Source: a virus. Taken from it: a stretch of DNA of 62,005 nucleotides. The DNA is taken from positions 1 through 62,005 of the IMG/VR virus record IMGVR_UViG_3300025379_000010; one strand, written 5' to 3'. A program made the translations under genes and the position numbers. Below are positions 1-7,926 of the stretch, in pieces. Each line of letters begins with the position of its first letter. Position 1 is the first letter of the stretch. The notes beneath the pieces are model-generated. The model did not search any database. It had not been told where the DNA came from and worked only from the letters and a program-made list of their open reading frames with translations.

Positions 1-360
1 CAAGTTGCTGGTTATCGCAACTACGACTCTTCAGAGTTTGAAGCTGCTGGTCCTCTGTCAAAGGATGACAATAAGCTTGAACAGATTTGGAAGTCAGAGC
101 ATTCTCTACAAGAGTTTGTTGATCCAAAGAACTTCAAGGACTATGATACATTGAAGCGTAAGTTGCACGCGGTTCTTGGCTTGAATGAAGCGGCTGCGGC
201 TCGTCGTGAAGTCTTCGAAGATCCTATCGCTCGTGCTGAAGCACCGGTGCAGAGTCAAGCTGCTGCACCAAAGATTGCAGCCGCACAAGATGATGTGCCA
301 TGGGCAACAGATGATGAAGACGATGATCTAGCTTATTTCAAGAAGCTGATATCAGACTAA
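1..360 (+). CDS. 32: ssDNA-binding protein gp32, C-terminal part (5' end outside window)
   Basis: The open frame runs in from the left edge and stops at TAA 358-360. The visible 119 residues include a segment resembling the end of the T4 gp32 core (VAGYRNYDSSEFEAAG, then EFVDPKNFKDYDTLKRKL). An Ala-rich linker follows, then a strongly acidic tail (DDEDDDLAYFKKLISD). gp32 coats single-stranded DNA during replication and recombination, and its acidic tail recruits partner proteins. The core and its zinc site lie upstream and cannot be checked. An internal ATG at 151 is not the start, because the frame is open from base 1. A tRNA gene and a terminator follow. Confidence 0.8.
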   Translation, partial: QVAGYRNYDSSEFEAAGPLSKDDNKLEQIWKSEHSLQEFVDPKNFKDYDTLKRKLHAVLGLNEAAAARREVFEDPIARAEAPVQSQAAAPKIAAAQDDVPWATDDEDDDLAYFKKLISD

Positions 361-370
361 ATAGAATACT

Positions 371-462
371 GGAGCAATGGCAGAGTCTGGCTTATTGCAC
401 TCGCCTTGAAAGCGAGAGAACCCGAAAGTCTACCGTGGGTTCGAATCCCACTTCTTCCTCCA
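371..462 (+). tRNA. tRNA-Ser (anticodon UGA)
   Basis: A 92-nt class II cloverleaf. The anticodon stem is CTCGC/GCGAG with loop CTTGAAA, giving anticodon TGA. The variable arm is long, and the T arm is canonical (GTGGG-TTCGAAT-CCCAC). CCA is encoded at 460-462. The acceptor stem has one C-C mismatch and a G-U pair, and the discriminator base appears to be T. It lies 10 nt after the gp32 stop and just before a terminator, so it is probably co-transcribed with gene 32. Confidence 0.88.
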
Positions 463-472
463 GAGTAACTTA

Positions 473-498
473 GGGGTAGCTTCGGCTACCCCTTTTTT
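473..498 (+). terminator. Rho-independent terminator after gp32/tRNA-Ser
   Basis: A perfect 8-bp stem GGGGTAGC/GCTACCCC closes a TTCG tetraloop and is followed by six T. The minus-strand operon's last stop codon (497-499) sits in the T tract, so the hairpin separates two convergent units. On the minus strand it lacks a following T run and would end transcription less well. Confidence 0.93.
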
Positions 499-778
499 AT
501 TGTGATGATGAATCGTCTGGTGTTGGATCGTTTGGTCTACTAGTGAACTTCTCAGCGCCAGCAAAACCAATACCAGCAATCGCGATGTCACGAAACGACT
601 CAAAGATAAACTGTTCAACATGAAGATTGAAGAACGTATTGGAAATACCTAAACCCATCATAAAGAATGTTGATATGAATGCCAAAACACGCTTTGATGA
701 TGGATAACCATCGATGTCTTTAAGTAGTTCTGCTATCCATGGAAAAAACTGTGATAGCCATGCGAATAGTTTTATCAT
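497..778 (-). CDS. Small membrane protein, holin-like
   Basis: A 93-residue protein with an amphipathic aromatic N-terminus (MIKLFAWLSQFFPWIAELL) and two hydrophobic stretches at about residues 32-48 and 60-75. A hydrophilic Pro/Asp/Ser tail follows. An AAGGA ribosome site lies just upstream. It is the last gene of the minus-strand tail operon, directly after two proteins with wall-hydrolase domains, so a holin or a membrane-contact tail component is plausible. Size and topology fit holins, but no family was recognised with certainty. It is followed directly by the shared hairpin at 473-498. Confidence 0.55.
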   Translation of the reverse strand: MIKLFAWLSQFFPWIAELLKDIDGYPSSKRVLAFISTFFMMGLGISNTFFNLHVEQFIFESFRDIAIAGIGFAGAEKFTSRPNDPTPDDSSSQ

Positions 779-787
779 AATGATTCC

Positions 788-2218
788 TTATGTTCCTGCG
801 TGATGTTTATTGCCCTGTGCTGGTTCTTCTGCACCAAAATAAGATTCTACTGATTGCCACCAACTACTTGAAGACGAACTTTTGTTGCCCTTAGAACCAC
901 CTGGTGGTGTTGGTGAAATAGGCGAAATATCTGGCATCTTACCTGCATAAGAGTCTGATAAGATTTTCTGCTGCTCTTGGTCGAACGTTCCCCAATGGTT
1001 CCTAAGTTTAGGTTGTTTCAACTTGATCGCTGCTATATCTATATGCATGTGATCGCGTTCAAATCCTATACCAGTGATACCTTCTTTTAGTGCTGCTTTG
1101 AGAACTAGCGTTCTACCCGCATTTGATTGTAGAATAGGATTTCTAGAGTAACCTATGTCTAATGCTGTACCAGAATCGTGTCTTGTGTCAGGTCCTACAG
1201 CGCGACGGTGATCGTCTCTCGCGCCTGTAATGATGAACTTGGTGCCGACATCTTTTTCTATTCTTTTGAATGCACCAATGATATCTGGATCAATGCCGTG
1301 AAGTGTGACGGGATTAGAAGGATCGGTTTTGAGATTAACTCCCTCAACTTCTTGTGCAGTTAATGGCCTTACTTTTGGTAAAGGCATATTAGGCAAATCA
1401 GAACGACTGTTAGGATTTCTTCTTGGACCAGATGCTGGCTTACCTGAAAGACTTATTTTTGTCGTTTCTTCATTTTTAGACACAGACACAGTAGAACCAT
1501 ATTCATCTCCTTCAGTATAGTCTATCTGTTCACCTGCTCCCATAGGAACTGATGTAACGTCTAGTCTTTTAATGTCAGATTCTTTTTGTTGTGAAACTAA
1601 TGTGGGAGCAGATTTCTTTTGATTCGTTTGCCCAGCGGTGCCTGATATATTCGAAGCAGCTTCTTTTACCTTGCGTTCGTCATCTTTTCTTTCATCTTCA
1701 ACTGTATAAGGCTTACTCTTATCGCCTTGATCTACATTTGATGTCTGTTCATATTGTGACACATTCGCAGCTTTTGTTTGTCCTCTATCACTCACTCCGA
1801 TATTAACAATAGACATCAAAATGTCATATACATTGTCCATAACTGTTGATAGTGTAGTCTCTACCGTAACGAACATCTTCTTTAACATTTTGAAAATGTT
1901 TTCGCCGAATCCTGCAATCAATACAGATGCAGCAACAACAATGCCAGCAATCATGCCTCCCATGTCACCATCATCATTCTGTTCTTTGGTTACAGCAAGT
2001 TCTTCTGGGTTTGTTTCCATTTTTGGCTGCAACTTAACAGCATCTATTTTCTTTGTTATAGAAAATATTCCAACGGCAGACAGAATAGCAACACCCAAAT
2101 CATGCGTAAGCGCACTAATGCGGTTCTCTTCAGTGAGAACTTTAGTTACGACCTCTACTTCTTCTTTAGGCTTTTTGGATTTAGACCAAAAAGAGTTGAT
2201 GGTTACATTCGGTATCAT
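788..2218 (-). CDS. Tail-associated protein with C-terminal M15-type (D-Ala-D-Ala) peptidase domain
   Basis: 476 residues. The N-terminal part has hydrophobic segments near residues 40-55 and 86-105. A long polar linker covers about 145-290. The C-terminal domain, about 300-420, carries the M15 zinc signature: H347 and D354 (HDSGTALD) and H390-x-H392 (DHMHID). M15 enzymes cut peptidoglycan peptide cross-links. The start overlaps the stop of the 807-residue gene by one base (TAATG), which suggests translational coupling. Its place in a tail-interior operon points to a virion-borne hydrolase that opens the wall during DNA entry; a role in lysis together with the small membrane protein downstream is also possible. 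Confidence 0.7.
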   Translation of the reverse strand: MIPNVTINSFWSKSKKPKEEVEVVTKVLTEENRISALTHDLGVAILSAVGIFSITKKIDAVKLQPKMETNPEELAVTKEQNDDGDMGGMIAGIVVAASVLIAGFGENIFKMLKKMFVTVETTLSTVMDNVYDILMSIVNIGVSDRGQTKAANVSQYEQTSNVDQGDKSKPYTVEDERKDDERKVKEAASNISGTAGQTNQKKSAPTLVSQQKESDIKRLDVTSVPMGAGEQIDYTEGDEYGSTVSVSKNEETTKISLSGKPASGPRRNPNSRSDLPNMPLPKVRPLTAQEVEGVNLKTDPSNPVTLHGIDPDIIGAFKRIEKDVGTKFIITGARDDHRRAVGPDTRHDSGTALDIGYSRNPILQSNAGRTLVLKAALKEGITGIGFERDHMHIDIAAIKLKQPKLRNHWGTFDQEQQKILSDSYAGKMPDISPISPTPPGGSKGNKSSSSSSWWQSVESYFGAEEPAQGNKHHAGT

Positions 2219-4641
2219 TAGCCCATACCGACGCCCATAGCAGGCTCATTTGCATTGAAGAATACTGAGACACGATCTTCATACGATGTTGAAGCAAATG
2301 GAGAAGGAATACCGTATTGCTGTGATTGGTTCAACTTAACACCTCTCATAGGCATTGTACTTCTCATTGATCCTGAACTGGATTCCATAGTTTTAGAAGA
2401 ATAAGGTGGTGAAGATCCCTTTTCAGATTTATCTGGTCGAACATTTCTATCTGTTCCTTCAGCATGTACGATAGAAGATTTCGCTTGTTCGAATGACATA
2501 CCAGAAGCATCTGGATGCTTTCTAAAGAAGTTCCAGGTGTTCTGTAGTTTGTGATTCTTCTGATTGTGTTCGTATAACCATTTAGCTGCTTTGTCTTGTG
2601 TAGTCTTATCAAAAGTATCATTAGGAGAAATGATACCATTGTCCATAATAGTTTGTAGTGTAACACTGTTTATAGAATATGCACCTAATCCACTATCAGC
2701 ACCATGTGGCAACTTACCTCTAGAGTTAGGTATCAAAACGTTTTTTTGGAAATCGAATACTTCTGATACTTTTAGTTGAGTTAACTTCTTACCTGGGAAC
2801 TTATCTTGGATTTTACCAAACTTTCCATATCCCAATACAATATCATATGAAGAATCGGCGATTTCTGTCTGTCCACCGCCGCCACCGACTGTATTTTTTT
2901 TGTCTCCAGCAGTTGCAGGATTGAATCCTCCAGCAGTTGCAATGTTGCCAGCAGTTACTGGTGTTGTACCTGTGATTAGACCAGCAGCTATTTTTGCTTG
3001 GTTCAATGCATCAGAAGCCATATCAGATGCTACATCAACTACTGTCTTTTCGCCAGTGATGATCTGCCAAATCTTTGTTGCAAGATACTCACCTACACTA
3101 GCACCGCCAAAGCCTCCGATAAGTCCACCCACCACGCTGCCTACTGCGGCACCAACTAGATTGCCCACACCTGGTATGACAGTACCCAAAGCACCAAAGA
3201 GCGCACCACCTGCCGCAGCACCACCAATGGCACCTAACTCTGCTCCAATGAATGCACCTAATGCTCTCACGAAAGCCTTTTCGACTTCATTCCATGATCC
3301 TGTACCAATACCAACTTTTAACAAAGCAATCAATGGATCTAAGAACATCAGAAACTTAGCATACTTTGCTATTCCCTGAAGTATTCCTCTAATAGGGACA
3401 AGATAGCTGAGTGCCTTTGCCGCTTTACTTGACATTTTCATTGCGCCACGACCGGCACCTTTTGCAAGCATTTTGCCTAATGAGTCCGCTTCTCTGGTAA
3501 CAACTTCATCTTGTGCCATCGCGATTGGTTTGCCAGACTCATAAGCTTGTTTATCTGAAAACATATTCTTGAAAGATTCGTTGAACTTTTTAGGATCTTT
3601 CAATACTACGTTTCTTAGCAATGCTCTTTGTGCAGACTTCAATGATTGTTTTGTGCCTTGCCCAAACTCACCGCGACTTTGCTTATAATATGTGTCAAAC
3701 ATGCTGCGAAGATACTTCTCTTCTGCACCAACTTGTGATATCTTAGTTACACTGCCTTCAAATGGCTGCAACTTTGCTAACAGTGTACTTCCTGTTCTGG
3801 AAGCCCATTGAGACAAACCCTCTAAAGATCGTGTCAGAGTTTTAGATGCAACTAGTAATCCAGCAGCTAATCTTTGTGTACCATCCCATGTCCATTTTGC
3901 GAACTTGTTATACCAATCAAGTATCGTCGGCATCAAAGCAACGGTTAGAAATGGAAGAATAGAACCGCCAGACTTATCGTTTAGTCCTTTGGCTTTGGCT
4001 AGCCATGGATAAGAATCTTTAGTAGAATATTTTAGAGTTTCTTCCTGGCTCGATATCTCTTGCTCTGCTATGCGATCACGTTCTAGTGTGAGGTGATCGC
4101 TCAAAACTTTCTTGATGCCGAGCATATGGTTGTCTAGTCGTGACAACTTGTTATCAATAAGCGTAAGTCTAGAAACGATCAACGCCATAGTGTTGCGTTG
4201 CATCGCTTGTTCAACATCACGAGGATCTGGCTTTTGATTTCTGCCGAACCAGAATCCTTTTGTCAAAAGAGATTCTTGTTTTGAGATGTTTCGATTTACA
4301 TCATCAAAGTTTTCTGAAGCAGAGGTGCTAGTTGAGCCAGCATATGTGCCCGATGATGTTTCTTTTTCTACCGATTCTGTGCTATCTGCTTTATCGTCTT
4401 TGTTTTTACCAAAGATCGACCTAACTGTCTTCCCAATCTCACCTATCTCTTCAGCACCAATCAACTTGTTAATGATGCCACCGCCTCTTTTAGCAGCGAC
4501 ACCAGCTTCTGCTGCTTCACCTGCAATAGCGCCACCTTCAGCGGCCATGGCGCCACCTTCTGCTGCAATCCCACCAACTTCAGCGGCACCAGCAATCATC
4601 TCGCCAGCTTCGATAGCACCTATGATTAGAGGAAGAACCAT
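2218..4641 (-). CDS. Large tail-interior protein (tape-measure position) with muramidase-like domain
   Basis: 807 residues. The N-terminus is Ala/Gly/Glu-rich. A long helical region follows. At about 455-525 there is a Gly/Ala-zipper hydrophobic block with many GG repeats, typical of membrane-penetrating tail proteins. Near residues 600-720 is a lysozyme-like domain (SYDIVLGYGKFGK, GLGAYSINSVTLQ, TQDKAAKWLYE), resembling phage transglycosylase/lambda-R-type muramidases. It lies directly after the frameshifted gp26-family gene, the position of a tape measure behind its chaperone pair. It may determine tail length and be ejected to cross the envelope. The gp5 homologue at 11534 lacks the T4 lysozyme insert, so this protein may supply that activity. 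The tape-measure role is inferred from position. Confidence 0.6.
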   Translation of the reverse strand: MVLPLIIGAIEAGEMIAGAAEVGGIAAEGGAMAAEGGAIAGEAAEAGVAAKRGGGIINKLIGAEEIGEIGKTVRSIFGKNKDDKADSTESVEKETSSGTYAGSTSTSASENFDDVNRNISKQESLLTKGFWFGRNQKPDPRDVEQAMQRNTMALIVSRLTLIDNKLSRLDNHMLGIKKVLSDHLTLERDRIAEQEISSQEETLKYSTKDSYPWLAKAKGLNDKSGGSILPFLTVALMPTILDWYNKFAKWTWDGTQRLAAGLLVASKTLTRSLEGLSQWASRTGSTLLAKLQPFEGSVTKISQVGAEEKYLRSMFDTYYKQSRGEFGQGTKQSLKSAQRALLRNVVLKDPKKFNESFKNMFSDKQAYESGKPIAMAQDEVVTREADSLGKMLAKGAGRGAMKMSSKAAKALSYLVPIRGILQGIAKYAKFLMFLDPLIALLKVGIGTGSWNEVEKAFVRALGAFIGAELGAIGGAAAGGALFGALGTVIPGVGNLVGAAVGSVVGGLIGGFGGASVGEYLATKIWQIITGEKTVVDVASDMASDALNQAKIAAGLITGTTPVTAGNIATAGGFNPATAGDKKNTVGGGGGQTEIADSSYDIVLGYGKFGKIQDKFPGKKLTQLKVSEVFDFQKNVLIPNSRGKLPHGADSGLGAYSINSVTLQTIMDNGIISPNDTFDKTTQDKAAKWLYEHNQKNHKLQNTWNFFRKHPDASGMSFEQAKSSIVHAEGTDRNVRPDKSEKGSSPPYSSKTMESSSGSMRSTMPMRGVKLNQSQQYGIPSPFASTSYEDRVSVFFNANEPAMGVGMG

Positions 4642-4656
4642 TCTTACTTGCTTTCT

Positions 4657-4815
4657 TTACTGACTGTTCTTTTCGGCTTCTATTTCCTCTTTGATCATAT
4701 TAACGTAGATATCACGCTCAAAGGGTATTAGACTTTCTATTTCATCAATAGTGTAATTATGATATTTTTTCATAGAAAATATCAAAGAATAGTAACCACC
4801 CAGATCATTGTGCAT
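4657..4815 (-). CDS. 52-residue frame, probable -1 frameshift extension of the gp26/gp51-family protein
   Basis: This small frame is absent from a 60-residue cut-off list. Its ATG overlaps the upstream TGA stop by one base (TGATG). The encoded sequence (KYHNYTIDEIESLIPFERD) looks like a genuine helical protein segment. The frame stays open upstream of the ATG as far as a T7 run, so a -1 slip there would join it directly to the upstream protein, adding YLGL before the Met. This copies the lambda G/GT arrangement, in which a frameshifted tail-assembly chaperone precedes the tape measure. Independent translation by coupled restart at the ATG is the alternative. Confidence 0.7.
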   Translation of the reverse strand: MHNDLGGYYSLIFSMKKYHNYTIDEIESLIPFERDIYVNMIKEEIEAEKNSQ

Positions 4816-5537
4816 CAAACCAAGGTAAAAAAATCATCTAGCGAAGACAGTTCGATTTCTCGTTCTGTTCCCATGCTGTTTGTATATTCGATCTTGTAAT
4901 ATAACTTAGGCATAGTATCAAAGAACTTCTGAATATCGGTAAAGGCAGACACACTTAAAGATTCCACAAATGTCTGTAGTTCTTCTGGCGTTTCATCTTT
5001 CGCTGGATAAACGTTCTCGGCATCATAGACGTAATCAATACATGAAGATATCATGAACAATGCAGCATCTTCTTCCGCGATGTCCAGTTCTTCCATTTTG
5101 AGAATCATAGTTGCAGTTGGATACTTTAGAACAACGCCGACTTCTTTGTCTACTTTGATCTTGTTCTTGTGTTCTGGTGTATGAACGATTTCGATTTGAT
5201 CTAGAGGAACTTCGAAGTCATAATGCTTTTGGTCTTCATGATCCATATATCTCAGCTTCACCATGTTGTCCACAGATTTGGCTCTGATTTTGATGAAAAG
5301 GTATTCTAGATCAAATGTGGTGAGGTTATCCACATCGACAGATGAACCGTCAGATAACACCACACAGTTGTTGATGATCTGCTTAAGCGCGTTGACGATT
5401 TCTTTCTTTGTTCCGCCTGCTTGTGCCATGAGAAGAATCTTCTCTTCTTTGACAAGAAACGGGCGAAACTTGGCATTCTTGTTTGTTGAAGGAATAGTCA
5501 CATCAAACAAAGGCACTTTGAGTTTTGGTAAAGCCAT
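4815..5537 (-). CDS. Baseplate hub/tail assembly protein, T4 gp26/gp51 family
   Basis: 240 residues, MALPKLKVPLFDVTIPSTNK at the N-terminus. The layout FRPFLVKEEKILLMA, then an acidic mid-region and a C-terminal FFDTMPKLYYKIEYTN block, fits the T4 baseplate protein family that includes gp26 and gp51 (hub assembly). Phage tail chaperones that bind the tape measure occupy the same place. An AAGGAG ribosome site lies 8 nt upstream. The gene ends in a slippery T7, so two products are likely: this 240-residue form and a longer fusion with the 4657-4815 frame. Confidence 0.72.
   Translation of the reverse strand: MALPKLKVPLFDVTIPSTNKNAKFRPFLVKEEKILLMAQAGGTKKEIVNALKQIINNCVVLSDGSSVDVDNLTTFDLEYLFIKIRAKSVDNMVKLRYMDHEDQKHYDFEVPLDQIEIVHTPEHKNKIKVDKEVGVVLKYPTATMILKMEELDIAEEDAALFMISSCIDYVYDAENVYPAKDETPEELQTFVESLSVSAFTDIQKFFDTMPKLYYKIEYTNSMGTEREIELSSLDDFFTLV
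4827..4833 (-). promoter_or_regulatory. Slippery heptamer T-TTT-TTT for -1 frameshift
   Basis: On the minus strand the zero-frame codons read GAT TTT TTT ACC TTG GTT TGA. The heptamer T TTT TTT therefore fits X XXY YYZ exactly, four codons before the stop. Slipping back one base continues into the 52-residue frame at 4657-4815. Confidence 0.68.
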
Positions 5538-5552
5538 AATAATCTCCTTGTA

Positions 5553-6245
5553 TTATGATAGATAAAAGTCAGTGTAACTTATAGTCATGTCTACTTTGAC
5601 GTATTGATCTGTTGCACTCCACGATAAATCGATAGGTGACATTGATCTAAGAAAACATTTATTGAAGTTGTATGTAATCAACTCCTTGGCACCAGCAGTA
5701 TAAACAATAACTTTTGTTGTAAAAACAATATCATCTTTATACGCAACTTCATAAGGAGATGCTGTATTTGAGAATAATCCGCTGCCACGACTTACATTCA
5801 GATCGGTGTTGGCCATAGAATATGATTTATTAAATGCTGCTGTCCCTGAAAGTGTGTTAACAAGATCAACGATACCTATTGGCCGACTTTCTGGAGCAAT
5901 GATAGTCACACGTAATGGCTGAAATACTGGTCGATAAGGAACATCTTCTAATGGACCATATCCATAACGTCTGATCTTTTCGGTGTCTAGAGAAACATCT
6001 GGAAGTTCAACTCTTTCTGCCAAGAACTTATACACCTCATTGTCTAATTTAGAACCAGTAAAAACGACTCTATATAAAGTCGATCTTAAAGTTCCTCCTG
6101 CGCCAGATAGCTCTGTTTTGAACCTTTCGATAGAAAACTCTTGAGGATCTACAGGCGGTGGCGCGCGGCGGGCAGTTACCACAATATCCGGATCTACGGG
6201 CGAGTCTGGACCTGTTGGTGTATTAGTAGGTGGATTAGATGCCAT
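5553..6245 (-). CDS. 54: Baseplate tail-tube initiator, gp54-like
   Basis: 230 residues. After a Pro-rich N-terminal arm of about 35 residues comes a tube-like fold: STLYRVVFTGSKL, AERVELPDVSLDTEKIRRYG, then a C-terminal SPIDLSWSATDQYVKVDM. The last segment parallels the C-terminal block of the tube protein gp19 at 50677 (DWNTTDQIEEFRVTFMYD). T4 gp54 sits on the hub and starts polymerisation of the gp19 tube. The start overlaps the previous stop (TAATG). Among T4 homologues gp54 fits best; another tube-family baseplate protein cannot be excluded. Confidence 0.62.
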   Translation of the reverse strand: MASNPPTNTPTGPDSPVDPDIVVTARRAPPPVDPQEFSIERFKTELSGAGGTLRSTLYRVVFTGSKLDNEVYKFLAERVELPDVSLDTEKIRRYGYGPLEDVPYRPVFQPLRVTIIAPESRPIGIVDLVNTLSGTAAFNKSYSMANTDLNVSRGSGLFSNTASPYEVAYKDDIVFTTKVIVYTAGAKELITYNFNKCFLRSMSPIDLSWSATDQYVKVDMTISYTDFYLS

Positions 6246-6907
6246 TATCTTGAACCTCTATTGATAATCTGCTTAGAATCTTTCCAGACTTGATCTTTGC
6301 TTGCTTTCGCGAAGTTCTCAACAGGTAGAAACAATGCGATGTCCCATTCTGCTGGAACAATATAGATAAACTTCGATCTTAGATGACCTGTTAGATACTG
6401 CTTGATGCAAGGCTTGATGTACTTATTCGTAGCCGCAGCATTCAATATGTTATAACTGATATTCAACTTAGCGTTATCACTCAGATTTGCATCATTAACA
6501 TACGGATAGAGCATGTCCATCAACTTCGCTCTCAGAACTGGTGGTAGATAGTGTAGATTGATGCCGATGAAGCCGTCTGGAGTCTTCTTCAGAGGGAAAA
6601 TCAATGGGAACATATCGTAGTAGGGCAAAGTCTTTTTGTACTTTGGATCGTATTGGAACATGTACATACGACCAACCTGAATCTGATTGGTGATTGCAGT
6701 CTTGTTCGCTAGTAGTCGCGTCTCGGTAATACTGGAAAGCTTCTTGGCGGTGTTTCGAAACCAGTTACGTGCCTCTGTTGTTCGCCCAGGAACTTGCCCC
6801 TGTCGAATGCCTTGTGCTAATGTCTGATCGAATAAACCTATTGCGATGTCGAATATCCTAAAACTATAAATAATAATGTAGATCGCGGTGCCCGCCAAGA
6901 AACCCAT
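6245..6907 (-). CDS. Conserved T4-like virion-region protein of unknown role
   Basis: 220 residues. The conserved part starts near residue 80 (VGRMYMFQYDPKYKKTLPYY) and includes GINLHYLPPVLRAKLMDMLY and a late VPAEWDIALFLPVE. This protein type is common in T4-like genomes, but I cannot name its function. It is first in the minus-strand tail operon. The N-terminus (MGFLAGTAIYIIIY) is shared, at both DNA and protein level, with the start of gp15 at 44842. At both sites this sequence lies in a cassette next to a homing endonuclease start, so the first residues may have been acquired. A late promoter lies at 6943-6950. Confidence 0.6.
   Translation of the reverse strand: MGFLAGTAIYIIIYSFRIFDIAIGLFDQTLAQGIRQGQVPGRTTEARNWFRNTAKKLSSITETRLLANKTAITNQIQVGRMYMFQYDPKYKKTLPYYDMFPLIFPLKKTPDGFIGINLHYLPPVLRAKLMDMLYPYVNDANLSDNAKLNISYNILNAAATNKYIKPCIKQYLTGHLRSKFIYIVPAEWDIALFLPVENFAKASKDQVWKDSKQIINRGSR
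6865..6872 (+). promoter_or_regulatory. Late promoter for the zinc-finger/gp4 gene
   Basis: A perfect TATAAATA, 65 nt upstream of the ATG at 6938. It lies inside the 5' end of the opposing minus-strand gene. Confidence 0.75.
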
Positions 6908-6936
6908 CTACTCTAACGCTTACAAGGAGCATCAGC
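6878..6936. repeat. Homing-endonuclease leader cassette, copy A
   Basis: This segment holds, in order, GTAGATCGCGGTG, AAACCCATCTACTCT, an AAGGAG ribosome site and CAGC just before the endonuclease-type ATG. The same elements occur in inverted orientation at 44814-44871. The stretch CTCTAACGCT...AGGAGCATCAGC also recurs at 46406-46430. On the minus strand the segment encodes the first residues of the 6245-6907 gene. Confidence 0.8.
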
Positions 6937-6937
6937 T

Positions 6938-7876
6938 ATGTCTATTTATACATCTGATATGGAATGTCGAATATGTTTTCGAGATTTCAAGTCTACTTTA
7001 TCTCTAGCTAGACACATATCACAAAAACACAATATACCATCAGAGACATATTATCTTACTTACATCGGCGACAACAAATGTGCGCTCTGTTCGTCTGCTA
7101 CCAAGTTCAAACGACTAGGAGTTGGATTTTCATCCACATGTGGACACAAATGCGGCGCAAAGTTTTTTAGAGAAAATCTAAAAAATGATGATATACGCTA
7201 TGATAAGTTTATCGATAAAGTCAAAACAAATCAAACTAAAATATGGAAAGAACGTTATGCGGACGGCAGTATTGTCGAACTAAAAGAAAAGATGAGAGAA
7301 AGCAATACTGCCTCTCATCTTTCTCCGCAAGAACGAAAAGAGCAATACAGTAGATACTACACCTGTGATGAAGAAACTATCGCTAGACTAAATAAAACAG
7401 GCGCAGAACAATGTATTAATAATATAACAACAGGAAAAGCTGGATACGTATCCATGTCAAAAGGTAAGTTCACTCCCAAAAATCCAAGTAAGTATATGGG
7501 AGATCCCACAAACATAATATACAGAAGTTCTTGGGAACTACACTTCTTTATGTATTGTGACAAGCATCCAGAGATATCAGGATGGGCATCAGAAGAAATG
7601 ACAATACCTTATGTCTCTCCTATAGACGGTAGATATCACCGATACTTTCCAGACGTACTAATAAAGAAAAAAGACGGCAAAGTCATATTGGTTGAAATCA
7701 AACCATATACGCAAACACAGGAACCAAAAAGACCTAAAACACAAACAAAGCGATACATTGAAGAAGTAAAGACGTATGTTGTTAACCAAGCCAAATGGAA
7801 AGCAGCGAAAGAACACGCGGATGACAAAGGATGGGAGTTTGTTGTGATGACGGAAAGAGAACTTTACTCAAAATAG
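6938..7876 (+). CDS. 4: Fusion: zinc-finger homing-endonuclease-type module + head-completion protein gp4
   Basis: 312 residues. The first ~170 look like the DNA-binding part of a phage homing endonuclease: a C2H2 finger (C10, C13, H26, H31), then a second Cys set (C48, C51, C68, C72). From M173 (ATG at 7454) the sequence matches T4 gp4: SKGKFTPKNPSKYMGDP, RSSWELHF, then a PD-(D/E)xK nuclease-like core (P238 D239, E253, K255). The gp4 part is 140 residues, close to the 150 of T4 gp4. gp4 acts in head completion. No separate gp4 is present here. It may be a genuine fusion, an endonuclease that recruited a gp4 fold, or gp4 may also be made from the internal ATG, which lacks a strong ribosome site. 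Confidence 0.78.
   Translation: MSIYTSDMECRICFRDFKSTLSLARHISQKHNIPSETYYLTYIGDNKCALCSSATKFKRLGVGFSSTCGHKCGAKFFRENLKNDDIRYDKFIDKVKTNQTKIWKERYADGSIVELKEKMRESNTASHLSPQERKEQYSRYYTCDEETIARLNKTGAEQCINNITTGKAGYVSMSKGKFTPKNPSKYMGDPTNIIYRSSWELHFFMYCDKHPEISGWASEEMTIPYVSPIDGRYHRYFPDVLIKKKDGKVILVEIKPYTQTQEPKRPKTQTKRYIEEVKTYVVNQAKWKAAKEHADDKGWEFVVMTERELYSK
6943..6950 (-). promoter_or_regulatory. Minus-strand late promoter for the tail-interior operon
   Basis: TATAAATA on the minus strand, 36 nt upstream of the ATG at 6907. It is built from codons 2-5 of the plus-strand gene that starts at 6938. The two promoters face each other, so their transcripts overlap by roughly 70 nt. Confidence 0.7.
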
Positions 7877-7906
7877 AGAAGATGAACTTGCCTTTCATTT
7901 TTTCTC

Positions 7907-7914
7907 TATAAATA
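7907..7914 (+). promoter_or_regulatory. Late promoter for the baseplate operon
   Basis: A perfect TATAAATA 30 nt upstream of the gp48-like ATG at 7944. Confidence 0.82.
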
Positions 7915-7926
7915 GTTTGTGCATCG

